DNA from: Deltaproteobacteria bacterium
Lineage (GTDB): Bacteria; Desulfobacterota; Binatia; UBA9968
Length of the DNA stretch: 19,548 bases
Assembly (NCBI GenBank): GCA_023250495.1
Contig: JAHFAP010000029.1
Span: 1-19,548 of the forward strand
Reading direction: 5' to 3'
In this document: positions 1 through 6,607 of the stretch, one piece after another
Layout: each line of letters opens with the position of its first letter
Numbering within the stretch: position 1 is the first letter of the stretch
Notes under the pieces: model-generated
The model's database searches: none
The model's input: the letters and a program-made list of their open reading frames with translations, nothing else
What the model was told of the DNA's origin: nothing
Program-made: the position numbers and the translations under genes

Positions 1-593
1 AGGTGGAGCGCGGCGCTCGGAGTGAAGGTCATGGCGAAGAGCCGGAGCTCCTTCGGCAGATAGTGCGCCGTCATAAAATCAAATGTCGTCGTGAACCAGA
101 CAAAGACAGCGCTCACCATAAAGAACAGAGCCGGCGCCGCTGGCGAAGCCGCGCGCATGTAAAAGGGAGTAAATCCAATGACCAAAAAACCCAGGCCCGC
201 CAGAAGATAGGTGCCGAAGCTTAGGAGCCAATCCTGAAAGGTGAACTTCATCGAAGGGATGACGAGCTCGACGACCTTGCCCGACTTTTCGACCCGGTAG
301 TGAAACGGCGTGCCCGGCGGCGCAGCGCGCGCCAATTCATAGAGCGTGTCGGGGCGGGTCAGGGGCCGTCCCTCCACAGCCAAAACTTGGTCGAGAAACC
401 TCAATCCTTCCCTATTGCCGCTCCACTGTGGCAGGAAATAAGGGGCCACGGCCAAATTCCCGTAGACGAAGAACCCGGGGAAGGATCGGTTGACCCACTG
501 CAGGGAGGAAACCAACGCGCCCATGACCCCGAGCAGGACAACGATCGCAACAACAGCCAACCAGCCTCTTCGATGCGTGCGCAGGTGCTCCAT
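1..593 (-). CDS. Membrane protein with PDZ-like periplasmic loop, 3' end cut by window edge
   Basis: The first 197 residues are visible, and the protein continues off the window. The start ATG at 593 has an AGGGAGG ribosome-binding site about 6 nt upstream. Residues 1-10 are basic, 11-30 form a membrane helix, and about 60-112 look like a small PDZ-type substrate-binding loop (GLRFLDQVLAVEGRPL followed by a GTPFHYRVEKSGK strand pattern). Further hydrophobic helices lie at about 122-145 and 154-175. This N-terminal layout (helix, PDZ-like loop, several helices) is known from some bacterial sensor histidine kinases and related signalling proteins. No kinase domain is inside the window, so that role is inference. 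It follows the sugar dehydrogenase gene on the same strand but appears to have its own promoter. Confidence 0.8.
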   Translation of the reverse strand, partial: MEHLRTHRRGWLAVVAIVVLLGVMGALVSSLQWVNRSFPGFFVYGNLAVAPYFLPQWSGNREGLRFLDQVLAVEGRPLTRPDTLYELARAAPPGTPFHYRVEKSGKVVELVIPSMKFTFQDWLLSFGTYLLAGLGFLVIGFTPFYMRAASPAAPALFFMVSAVFVWFTTTFDFMTAHYLPKELRLFAMTFTPSAALH

Positions 594-623
594 CGCCGCC
601 TCCCTATTGGGTTGAAGGGGACA

Positions 624-653
624 CTTATATAATTGACAAAGCGCATTTACCAA
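624..653 (-). promoter_or_regulatory. Candidate sigma70 promoter for the PDZ-like membrane gene
   Basis: Read on the minus strand: -35 TTGGTA (648-653), 18-bp spacer, -10 TATAAG (624-629, five of six consensus bases, within an AT-rich TTATATAAG). It lies about 31 nt upstream of the ATG at 593. Assigned by eye only. Confidence 0.4.
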
Positions 654-691
654 CGGTTGGCGGGGCGTGTCAAGAAAATTCTGCCGCTGTG

Positions 692-1993
692 TCAGAGCCT
701 GACTATCTTTTCGGAAGCAATGCCGCGGGTGAGGTTTCGGGTATCAATGACCAGGCGGGAATGCTTGACGATTTTTCGCGGGTCGAACCGACCATGATTC
801 GTAACCACGATCACCAGGTCATACGACGCCAGAGATCGGGGGCTCAGCGGGACCGAGCGGAGGGGCTGGCCGTCGACAGCGAGCTGGGCAACGTAGGGAT
901 CGTGATATGAGATCGCCGCGCCCCCTTCCCGCAGCAGCTTGATGATGTCGATGGCGGGCGATTCCCGAACATCGTCGGAGTCCTTCTTGTAGGCCACTCC
1001 CAGAACCAGGATTCTGGAACGATTCACGCTCTTCCTGCGTCGATTGAGGCTCTCCGCAACCTTTTCCACCACGAAGCGCGGCATCTCGCGATTGACCTCG
1101 TCTGCCAGGTCGATGAACCGGGCCTTGTAGGCCAGCAGTCTGAGCTTCCACGACAGGTAGTGAGGATCTACCGGGATGCAGTGTCCGCCCAACCCGGGAC
1201 CGGGATAGAAAGGCATGAATCCATAGGGTTTGGTCGCGGCCGCGCTGATCGCCTCCCAAACGTTCAAACCGAGACGGTGACACATGATCGCAAACTCATT
1301 GACCAGGGCGATATTCACGCTGCGGAAGATATTTTCCAACAGCTTGACCATCTCGGCCATGTCGGTGCCGCTGACGGGAACGACGCGCTTGACAATCTGG
1401 CTGTATAGGTTTTGGGCCAGATGGGAGCAGGAACGGGTGATGCCGGCGACCACCTTCGGAGTATTGACGAGGGTGAACCTGCGGTTGCCAGGATCGACGC
1501 GCTCCGGAGAGTAGGCGAGAAAAAAATCCGTTCCGACTTTGAGGCCGGTTTCCTCGAACAGGGGAAGAAGCAGCTCACGCGTCGTTCCCGGGAAGGTCGT
1601 GCTCTCCAGGACGATCAGCTGTCCGCGTCGCAGGCGCCGGGCTATGACTCGTCCCGCCTCCAGCACTGAGGAGATGTCCGGGTCTCTTGTCTTGCTCAGA
1701 GGCGTGGGCACGCAAATAATGACGACGTCAGCATCGCGGAGAGGTTCGGCCCCGGTGGTAGCTACGATTGAGCGGAGGGTGGAAGAGCTGGCGGAGAGCT
1801 CGCGTACGTAGGCGACTCCCTTCTTGATCTTTTCTATCTTCTGCTTGTCAACGTCGATGCCGGCAACTTGGAAACCGGCGCGTTTGAATCTTACGGCCAG
1901 GTGCAGGCCCACATAACCCAAGCCGAGAATGCATACCCTGGCCCGCCTCTGGACGATCGCCCTTAAGAGTTCGCCCTTACTCTTCGTCCGCAC
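692..1993 (-). CDS. UDP-sugar 6-dehydrogenase, WbpA/TviB-like (nucleotide sugar dehydrogenase)
   Basis: The family oxidises C6 of a UDP-hexose or UDP-N-acetylhexosamine to the uronate in two NAD-dependent steps, supplying precursors for surface polysaccharide. From the chosen GTG the protein is 433 residues, normal for the family. It shows the Rossmann motif GLGYVG at 24-29, the dinucleotide-binding segment IICVPTPL, the motif YSPERVDPGN typical of the N-acetylhexosamine (WbpA/WbpO/TviB) branch, the central helix KLLENIFRSVNIALVNE, and the active-site loop GGHCIPVDPHYLSWK with catalytic Cys at about 272. An upstream ATG would add 42 Arg/Lys-rich residues that overlap the zinc-ribbon gene and match nothing in the family. 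GTG 1993 has AGGAGG just upstream and overlaps the end of that gene by 17 nt, which suggests translational coupling. The exact sugar substrate cannot be fixed from sequence. Confidence 0.93.
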   Translation of the reverse strand: MRTKSKGELLRAIVQRRARVCILGLGYVGLHLAVRFKRAGFQVAGIDVDKQKIEKIKKGVAYVRELSASSSTLRSIVATTGAEPLRDADVVIICVPTPLSKTRDPDISSVLEAGRVIARRLRRGQLIVLESTTFPGTTRELLLPLFEETGLKVGTDFFLAYSPERVDPGNRRFTLVNTPKVVAGITRSCSHLAQNLYSQIVKRVVPVSGTDMAEMVKLLENIFRSVNIALVNEFAIMCHRLGLNVWEAISAAATKPYGFMPFYPGPGLGGHCIPVDPHYLSWKLRLLAYKARFIDLADEVNREMPRFVVEKVAESLNRRRKSVNRSRILVLGVAYKKDSDDVRESPAIDIIKLLREGGAAISYHDPYVAQLAVDGQPLRSVPLSPRSLASYDLVIVVTNHGRFDPRKIVKHSRLVIDTRNLTRGIASEKIVRL

Positions 1994-2318
1994 CTTCCTC
2001 CTCCTCAGGTGGGCTTTCCAACATCTCGTCCAAATCCTCGCCAAACTCTTCGCCGCCCTCTTCGCCCAAGCTCCTCCCCATCTCTTTGGCCCAGCGAGCC
2101 ATCGCTTTGGGATCCTCAAGATTGCCGATTTTATCCGGGTCCGCGAGATCTTCCAGCGAGGCCTCCTTCGATCTTATGCGCGCGACTCTGGAGATGAGCT
2201 TGCGCAGTTTCTTCCCACCACAGCGCGAGCACGCCGGCTCTCCGGAGTCAGCCACCACGCCTACGAGAAAGGAGAAGGGCTTTTTGCAATCGAGACACAG
2301 GTATTCGTAGATCGGCAT
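1977..2318 (-). CDS. FmdB-family putative regulatory protein (zinc ribbon)
   Basis: A 113-residue protein beginning MPIYEYLCLDC, the hallmark of the FmdB/CxxC zinc-ribbon family. Two CxxC pairs (C8/C11 and C30/C33) would bind one zinc. Residues 40-85 are charged. The C-terminus is very acidic, with runs of Glu and Asp from about 88. The start has AGGAG about 5 nt upstream. Family members are often called formamidase-expression regulators, but their biochemical role is mostly unknown. This one is longer than the minimal 60-80-residue members because of the acidic tail. It overlaps the sugar dehydrogenase and is probably cotranscribed with it. The 293 bp upstream are divergent to DedA and contain a perfect minus-strand TTGACA at 2437-2442 but no convincing -10. 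Confidence 0.88.
   Translation of the reverse strand: MPIYEYLCLDCKKPFSFLVGVVADSGEPACSRCGGKKLRKLISRVARIRSKEASLEDLADPDKIGNLEDPKAMARWAKEMGRSLGEEGGEEFGEDLDEMLESPPEEEEGADEE
1997..2006 (-). promoter_or_regulatory. Ribosome-binding site of the sugar dehydrogenase inside the upstream gene
   Basis: On the minus strand GAGGAGGAGG is followed by AAG and GTG (1991-1993). The purine run is also the codons for the glutamate tail of the zinc-ribbon protein, so one stretch serves as both coding and initiation signal. It decides the GTG start over the far-upstream ATG. Confidence 0.65.
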
Positions 2319-2460
2319 GCGCAGCTCCTCAGTCTCCTTCGCGCAGCCTGATCCGAGTATCTACGTCGAGCTTGATGGATAGCTGCATAAGCGGCCAACC
2401 GCAATGATACAGGGAATTCTCACTTTTGTCCGCTGTTGTCAATCAACGCGGAGAGAAAAT

Positions 2461-2482
2461 GGAGTATTGGCCCCATTACTCC
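2461..2482. repeat. Inverted repeat/hairpin at the edge of the 8-bp tandem repeat
   Basis: GGAGTA (2461-2466) pairs with TACTCC (2477-2482). A T-T mismatch and TGG/CCA continue the stem inside. It is not followed by a T-run, so it is not a clear intrinsic terminator. Confidence 0.45.
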
Positions 2483-2512
2483 ACCACTCCATTACTCCAT
2501 TACTCCAATCCT
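2473..2512. repeat. Short tandem repeat, 8-bp unit CCATTACT
   Basis: Read directly: CCATTACT (2473), CCACCACT (2481), CCATTACT (2489), CCATTACT (2497), then a degenerate CCAATCCT (2505). It lies between the divergent zinc-ribbon and DedA genes. Function unknown; such octamer arrays can vary in copy number by replication slippage. Confidence 0.85.
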
Positions 2513-2611
2513 CTGCTTCTCTTTGACTTGTCGCGCGATATGATCTACAGTCCAGAATCCAAAAAGACACATCCCGATAAAGTTGCAACCACGCTCCGGC
2601 ATTGAAGGTAG

Positions 2612-3247
2612 ATGGAATTTCTCTGGAACTGGTTCCACCAGATCTACGACGTTGAGACTGTCGTCCGCGTGGGCGGGCTGATCGCCATCACCGCGATCGT
2701 ATTCACGGAGACCGGGCTCTTCGTCGGCTTTTTTCTTCCCGGAGATTCCCTGCTCGTCACGGCAGGCATTTTCGCGGCCCGAGGCGATCTGGACATATGG
2801 ACGCTCAACGTGGCGCTGAGCCTCGCCGCAATTATCGGCGACACGGTCGGCTACACCATCGGCGCCCGAACCGGTCCAAAGATCTTCACGCGCGAAGACT
2901 CGCTCTTCTTCCACCGCAAGCACCTACTGAGCGCCAAGCAGTTTTACGACCGGTACGGCGGCTTTACTATTTTCGTAGCCCGGTTCATGCCGATCATCAG
3001 GACCTTCGCTCCGGTGGTGGCCGGCGTGGGCGGCATGCAGTACCGCCGCTTCGTCGTGTACAATATCGCGGGAGCGATCTTTTGGGTTTTGAGCACGACC
3101 TTCGCCGGCTATTTCCTCGGCAGGATCATCCCCAACATCCAGGAGCAAATTCACACGGTCATCGCGATCGTAATCTTCCTCTCGCTTCTTCCCGCAATCG
3201 CCAAGTTCGCCAGAGAGAAATGGAAGGCTCGCGGCTGCGCCGGCTAG
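2612..3247 (+). CDS. DedA-family membrane protein (candidate undecaprenyl-phosphate translocase)
   Basis: A 211-residue polytopic inner-membrane protein. The family signature is clear: FTETGLFVGFFLPGDSLL (31-48), GDTVGYTIGARTGPKIF (76-92) and RFMPIIRTFAPVVAGVG (124-140). Four residues known to be essential in E. coli YqjA/YghB (E39, D51, R130, R136) appear here as E33, D45, R124 and R130, all with the same offset of six. Established work on DedA proteins links several members to returning undecaprenyl phosphate from the outer to the inner leaflet and to membrane proton homeostasis. The neighbouring UppP gene favours the lipid-carrier role here, which is inference. The ATG at 2612 has only a weak AAGGT upstream. 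Confidence 0.92.
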   Translation: MEFLWNWFHQIYDVETVVRVGGLIAITAIVFTETGLFVGFFLPGDSLLVTAGIFAARGDLDIWTLNVALSLAAIIGDTVGYTIGARTGPKIFTREDSLFFHRKHLLSAKQFYDRYGGFTIFVARFMPIIRTFAPVVAGVGGMQYRRFVVYNIAGAIFWVLSTTFAGYFLGRIIPNIQEQIHTVIAIVIFLSLLPAIAKFAREKWKARGCAG

Positions 3248-3286
3248 TGCTGGCCGCGGTCTAAGCGCCGCCGTGCTGGAGCAACC

Positions 3287-4111
3287 TTGGAAAGCTGGGC
3301 CATCGCCATCGTCCTGGGCGTTGTCGAAGGACTCACCGAGTTTATCCCGGTTTCCTCTACGGGTCATCTGATCGTCGCGGGGACTTTGCTGGGCTTCGTA
3401 GGCGAGAAGGCCTCCACGTTCGAAGTGGCCATCCAGCTCGGCGCCGTGCTCTCGGTCGTGGTGCTCTACCGCGAGTGGTTCGCGCGCCTGATCCCGAGGA
3501 GAGAAGAACCGTTTTCCCCGTTTGGATCCGCGCTGGATGGATGGTCCGGGCTCTGGCGGATCGGGCTGGCGACGCTTCCGGCCCTCGTCGTAGGCTACCT
3601 CGGGCGCAATTTTATCAAGGGTCATCTTTTCACTCCGACCGCGGTCGCCTTGGCGCTGGCCATTGGCGGTTTCGGCATCTTGGTCGCGGAGCGATTTGTC
3701 CGGCGCCGCCCCTCATCTTCGCTGGAATCTCTCTCGCTGGGTCAGGCCCTGGGCATAGGCCTGTTCCAAACACTCGCGCTCTGGCCGGGCACATCGCGCG
3801 CGGCCGCGACTATCGTCGGCGGCATGCTGCTGGGACTGGACCGGAAGGGCGCGGCCGAGTTCTCGTTTCTGATCGCGGTCCCGATCATGGCAGCCGCCAC
3901 AGGCTACGACCTCTTGAAGACAAGGGAGACGTTGACCTTCGCCGACGCGATCCAGTTGGCGGTTGGCTTTGCGGTCGCGTTCATCGTGGCGCTGCTCACC
4001 ATCAGCGCCTTTATCCGCGTCTTGAAACGCTGGAGCCTGGCGCCCTTCGCCTGGTACAGAATAGTGATAGCGCCGCTTTTCTATCTCCTCACCCGTGGAC
4101 TGAACCTGTGA
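3287..4111 (+). CDS. uppP: Undecaprenyl-diphosphatase UppP (BacA)
   Basis: Hydrolyses undecaprenyl pyrophosphate to undecaprenyl phosphate at the outer face of the inner membrane, renewing the carrier for peptidoglycan and surface glycans. The 274 residues match the family length. Both signatures are present: EGLTEFIPVSSTGHL (14-28, with E14, E18, S24 and H27) and PGTSRAAATIVGGMLLGL (167-184, with R171 as the likely catalytic arginine), followed by AEFSFLIAVPIM. The start is TTG at 3287 with GGAG about 8 nt upstream; this places the first motif at the usual distance from the N-terminus. It lies 39 nt after DedA on the same strand, so the two are probably cotranscribed. Confidence 0.96.
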   Translation: MESWAIAIVLGVVEGLTEFIPVSSTGHLIVAGTLLGFVGEKASTFEVAIQLGAVLSVVVLYREWFARLIPRREEPFSPFGSALDGWSGLWRIGLATLPALVVGYLGRNFIKGHLFTPTAVALALAIGGFGILVAERFVRRRPSSSLESLSLGQALGIGLFQTLALWPGTSRAAATIVGGMLLGLDRKGAAEFSFLIAVPIMAAATGYDLLKTRETLTFADAIQLAVGFAVAFIVALLTISAFIRVLKRWSLAPFAWYRIVIAPLFYLLTRGLNL

Positions 4112-4204
4112 CGAGAAATTTCCATCCGACGACGACCGAAAAGCGCAACAGCTAGCCTCATCGTCATCTGCGCTGACTCTCCGGCGCGAAGATTCGCATG
4201 TGCA

Positions 4205-4231
4205 TTGACAAAGCTGCTGGCGCCCTATACG
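4205..4231 (+). promoter_or_regulatory. Candidate sigma70 promoter for the PAP2-glycosyltransferase gene
   Basis: Perfect -35 TTGACA (4205-4210), a short 15-bp spacer, and -10-like TATACG (4226-4231), ending 25 nt before the ATG at 4257. The short spacer lowers confidence. It would let the fusion gene be expressed apart from dedA-uppP. Confidence 0.35.
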
Positions 4232-4256
4232 AATCAGCTCTTAGGGAAAACCTCCT

Positions 4257-6020
4257 ATGGGATTCGACGGCGAGATTTACTCTTATATCTCGAGCCAATT
4301 GCAAACCCCGTACGCAAAAAAGCTTGGCCGCTTCGCCAGCGGACTGGAGTCTGGGGATCAACTGGCGTCCCTCTGTCTTTTGTTCATCATAGCAGGCTAT
4401 TTGTGGCAAAAACCCCGCCTGGTCAAAACCCTCACCGGTGGACTTTTCGCTCTCATGACGGGCGGTATAGTCGTGCAAATGGTGAAATACCTGGTCGGCC
4501 GCGCGCGGCCATGGTTGGAGCTTGGCGACCTCTATTTCATCGGTCCGCACTTTACCCCGCGGGGTTATGATTCTTTTCCTTCCGGCCATACCACCGCCAT
4601 CTTTGCTCTCACGGCCTTTTTTTGCCGCTACTATCCAAGTTGGAGCATTCCTCTCTATAGCCTAGGATTCTTGCTTTCGATTTCAGGACGCATGCTGACC
4701 GGGCAGCACTTCTTCAGCGACGTCATTGGCGGCGCGATCTTAGGAGCGGGTGTCGGGACATTTCTGGCGAGCAGATTCCGTGGCTACATCGAACCAGCAC
4801 AGCCATTGCCCAGTGCCGCCGCGGTAGCCACCCCCTCTCCTCGCGAGCGGCCGCAGTCTCGTGAGACCGACTTATCCACCGGGGACAAAGCTACGATGCT
4901 TAGGGAAATGCTCGTCGTCGTCGCCTTCTCCGCCGCAACTCTCTTCATCGGCCTCGGAAACCCCAGCCTCGAATCCTCTTCCCGTCTCTCCCTCTTCTTT
5001 GGACTGCTGACCAGTCTCACGACATATTTCTTAGCGAGGGAGCTTTGCGGCAAAGGGGCGGGAGTGTATGCCGCCTTGATCCTCTCCAGCTCCTTCCTGT
5101 TTGTGAATGTCTGCGGTGCGCTTCTCCCGGACGCCGCATTCTTGTTCTTCAGCGCTCTCGCTTTCCTTGCTTATATTTATTCAGCGAAGAGACATCCAAG
5201 ATCTAATCTCCTACTGGTTATGTCCTATGCATCGCTGGGGCTTGGGTTGCTCGCGAAGGGGCCTATGGCTCTTTTTCCTGCCGTTGTCTTCCTGCTCTAC
5301 GAGTACCTGAGCGAGAAGCCCCCATTGGCTTTGTTCATTCTGCGAAACGGGCTCCGCCACGCGCTGCTTTTAGTCTTCACTTTCCTGGTCTTCGCTCTAT
5401 GGCTCGGAGACGGCCTGCTCGCTCCCCAGGAGGCCGCAGCACCCTTTTACCTCGATAAGCTCGTGACCCGAGCGCTGCCAATAATCACACGCCACCCCGG
5501 GCGAGTGATTTACTACCTGCCGGCGCTTTTATTGGCGCTCTTCCCGTGGACATTTTTCCTGATCGCCTACTTCGTGGAGGAGGGAAAGCGTTGCCTCAGC
5601 GAGACCATCATAGCTCCCGATTTCCTCCTGCTGCTCCTTTGGGCGAGTGTGGTCTTTGCGCTGTTCCCTTTCAGCGCCGCAAAATTTCCCCACTATATGG
5701 TCCTCGCGCTGCCGCCCTTGTCCTGCCTCTTAGGCCGGTTCATCAAAATCAAACTCGCGGAGCCGACCGGTGCTCTGCGATTTTCGCTCTTAGCCACGCT
5801 CGTTTTTACTTTCTCTCTTTCAGTCGCTGCCGCCATTCTCTACTTGCTGCGGCCTCAGTACGAGTCCCTCAAGTTCTCGGTCCCGTTTGCAATCTTGACT
5901 TGTTTCTTGCTGGCCGCCTGGCTGCTGAAGAATAGATACCACCGTTCGGTCGCGTTCGCGGCGATCTGCCTCGGCGCACTCGGCTTCTATGTGAGCGCCC
6001 CCCTGGTAGCGCTTCCTTAG
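4257..6020 (+). CDS. PAP2 lipid phosphatase fused to a truncated ArnT/PMT-like glycosyltransferase membrane domain
   Basis: A 587-residue polytopic membrane protein in two parts. Residues 1-175 are a type-2 phosphatidic acid phosphatase with all three motifs: K77-x6-R84-P85, PSGH 108-111 and R145-x5-H151-x3-D155. Such domains dephosphorylate lipid phosphates or pyrophosphates in the periplasm. Residues 178-213 are a polar linker. Residues 214-587 resemble the ArnT/PMT family: SSSRLSLFFGLLTSLTTYFLAREL (240-263), PDAAFLFF (291-298), LLAKGP (331-336), HPGRVIYYLPALLLALFPW (413-431) and KFPHYMVLALPPLSCLL (476-492). The first periplasmic loop, which in this family carries the acidic catalytic residues and the KPPL motif, is not there: helix 1 (about 218-235) runs almost directly into the segment normally found after that loop. 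The phosphatase half looks active; the transferase half is doubtful. The ATG at 4257 has only a weak ribosome-binding site. Confidence 0.85.
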   Translation: MGFDGEIYSYISSQLQTPYAKKLGRFASGLESGDQLASLCLLFIIAGYLWQKPRLVKTLTGGLFALMTGGIVVQMVKYLVGRARPWLELGDLYFIGPHFTPRGYDSFPSGHTTAIFALTAFFCRYYPSWSIPLYSLGFLLSISGRMLTGQHFFSDVIGGAILGAGVGTFLASRFRGYIEPAQPLPSAAAVATPSPRERPQSRETDLSTGDKATMLREMLVVVAFSAATLFIGLGNPSLESSSRLSLFFGLLTSLTTYFLARELCGKGAGVYAALILSSSFLFVNVCGALLPDAAFLFFSALAFLAYIYSAKRHPRSNLLLVMSYASLGLGLLAKGPMALFPAVVFLLYEYLSEKPPLALFILRNGLRHALLLVFTFLVFALWLGDGLLAPQEAAAPFYLDKLVTRALPIITRHPGRVIYYLPALLLALFPWTFFLIAYFVEEGKRCLSETIIAPDFLLLLLWASVVFALFPFSAAKFPHYMVLALPPLSCLLGRFIKIKLAEPTGALRFSLLATLVFTFSLSVAAAILYLLRPQYESLKFSVPFAILTCFLLAAWLLKNRYHRSVAFAAICLGALGFYVSAPLVALP

Positions 6021-6242
6021 ATTTGTTATAGAGCGGAATGACGACGGAACGGGCTGTTCACTCGCGCCGATCATGGGTCAGCAATCCCAGAGCGCCGTAT
6101 GAAACAGAACTGAGTTGAAGCCCTTGCATGCGCGCGGAGAATCTTCGAGGCTCTGATCGTTCCTCTCTCGCGCCGCTGAACGGCGAGACCCCATCCCACG
6201 TCAAGAAAATGGGCGCGCCAGCCGGCCGAGAGATAAATCTTC

Positions 6243-6271
6243 TTGACATTGGATAAAAATAGGTTTTCAAT
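6243..6271 (+). promoter_or_regulatory. Candidate sigma70 promoter in the prkA leader
   Basis: Perfect -35 TTGACA (6243-6248), 17-bp spacer, -10-like TTCAAT (6266-6271, four of six). It would give a leader of about 330 nt before prkA. By eye only. Confidence 0.3.
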
Positions 6272-6373
6272 AGTAGCCATCGGGCGCTTTCTGAAGCTTT
6301 TCACCTCCGATTCGTCAAACCGTTGAGAGCCCCGAGCGCGAGTTGACCGGGACCCTTAGGGAAAGGAGGTAGC

Positions 6374-6508
6374 GTGCAGGCCCTAAAGAGCTTCTGGTTC
6401 ATCTTCGGTCCGGATCCACCTGTTCCCTCTTCACTTCCCTCTTTTCATTTACCCCTCAAAGCAGAGCAGCTAGACAAAAAAAGGCCTGCTGATAATTCCC
6501 ATGGGTAA
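6374..6508 (+). CDS. Possible 44-residue leader ORF upstream of prkA
   Basis: A GTG at 6374 is preceded by AAAGGAGGT with a 4-nt gap, one of the strongest ribosome-binding sites in the window, and the frame stays open to TAA at 6506-6508. The product starts VQALKSFWFIFGPDPPVP, is proline-rich and matches nothing I recognise. It could be a regulatory leader peptide, a small protein or chance. Low confidence. Confidence 0.22.
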   Translation: MQALKSFWFIFGPDPPVPSSLPSFHLPLKAEQLDKKRPADNSHG

Positions 6509-6583
6509 GAGGACGATTGCACGCCCGTCCAGAACGAATCTAGTCTCAAATACTCAGGAAAAACTTTTCAAAAGGCAGGATCC

Positions 6584-6600
6584 GCTCCGAAAGGAGGAGC
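6584..6600 (+). promoter_or_regulatory. Hairpin covering the prkA ribosome-binding site
   Basis: GCTCC (6584-6588) can pair with GGAGC (6596-6600), or CTCC (6585-6588) with GGAG (6593-6596) closing a GAAA tetraloop. Both forms bury the AAAGGAGG element that lies about 10 nt before the prkA ATG. This could limit translation until the hairpin is opened. Confidence 0.4.
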
Positions 6601-6607
6601 CGCTGGA

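Larger units (their letters stand above)
6021..6607. other. Long intergenic leader upstream of prkA
   Basis: 586 bp without a convincing gene. It holds a candidate promoter (6243-6271), a possible 44-codon leader ORF (6374-6508), a short CCCTTAGGG palindrome near 6353 and a hairpin over the prkA ribosome-binding site. Minus-strand frames in 6058-6304 have no well-placed ribosome-binding site and no recognisable product. The length suits a gene under complex control; prkA/yeaG is under RpoS control in E. coli, but that sigma factor's signature is not clear here. Confidence 0.6.

Noticed and set aside
6071..6304. Minus-strand frame of 77 codons (ATG-started form begins MATIENLFL) in the prkA leader
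   Set aside because: No ribosome-binding site at a workable distance, no recognisable family, arginine-rich composition typical of non-coding GC-rich DNA.
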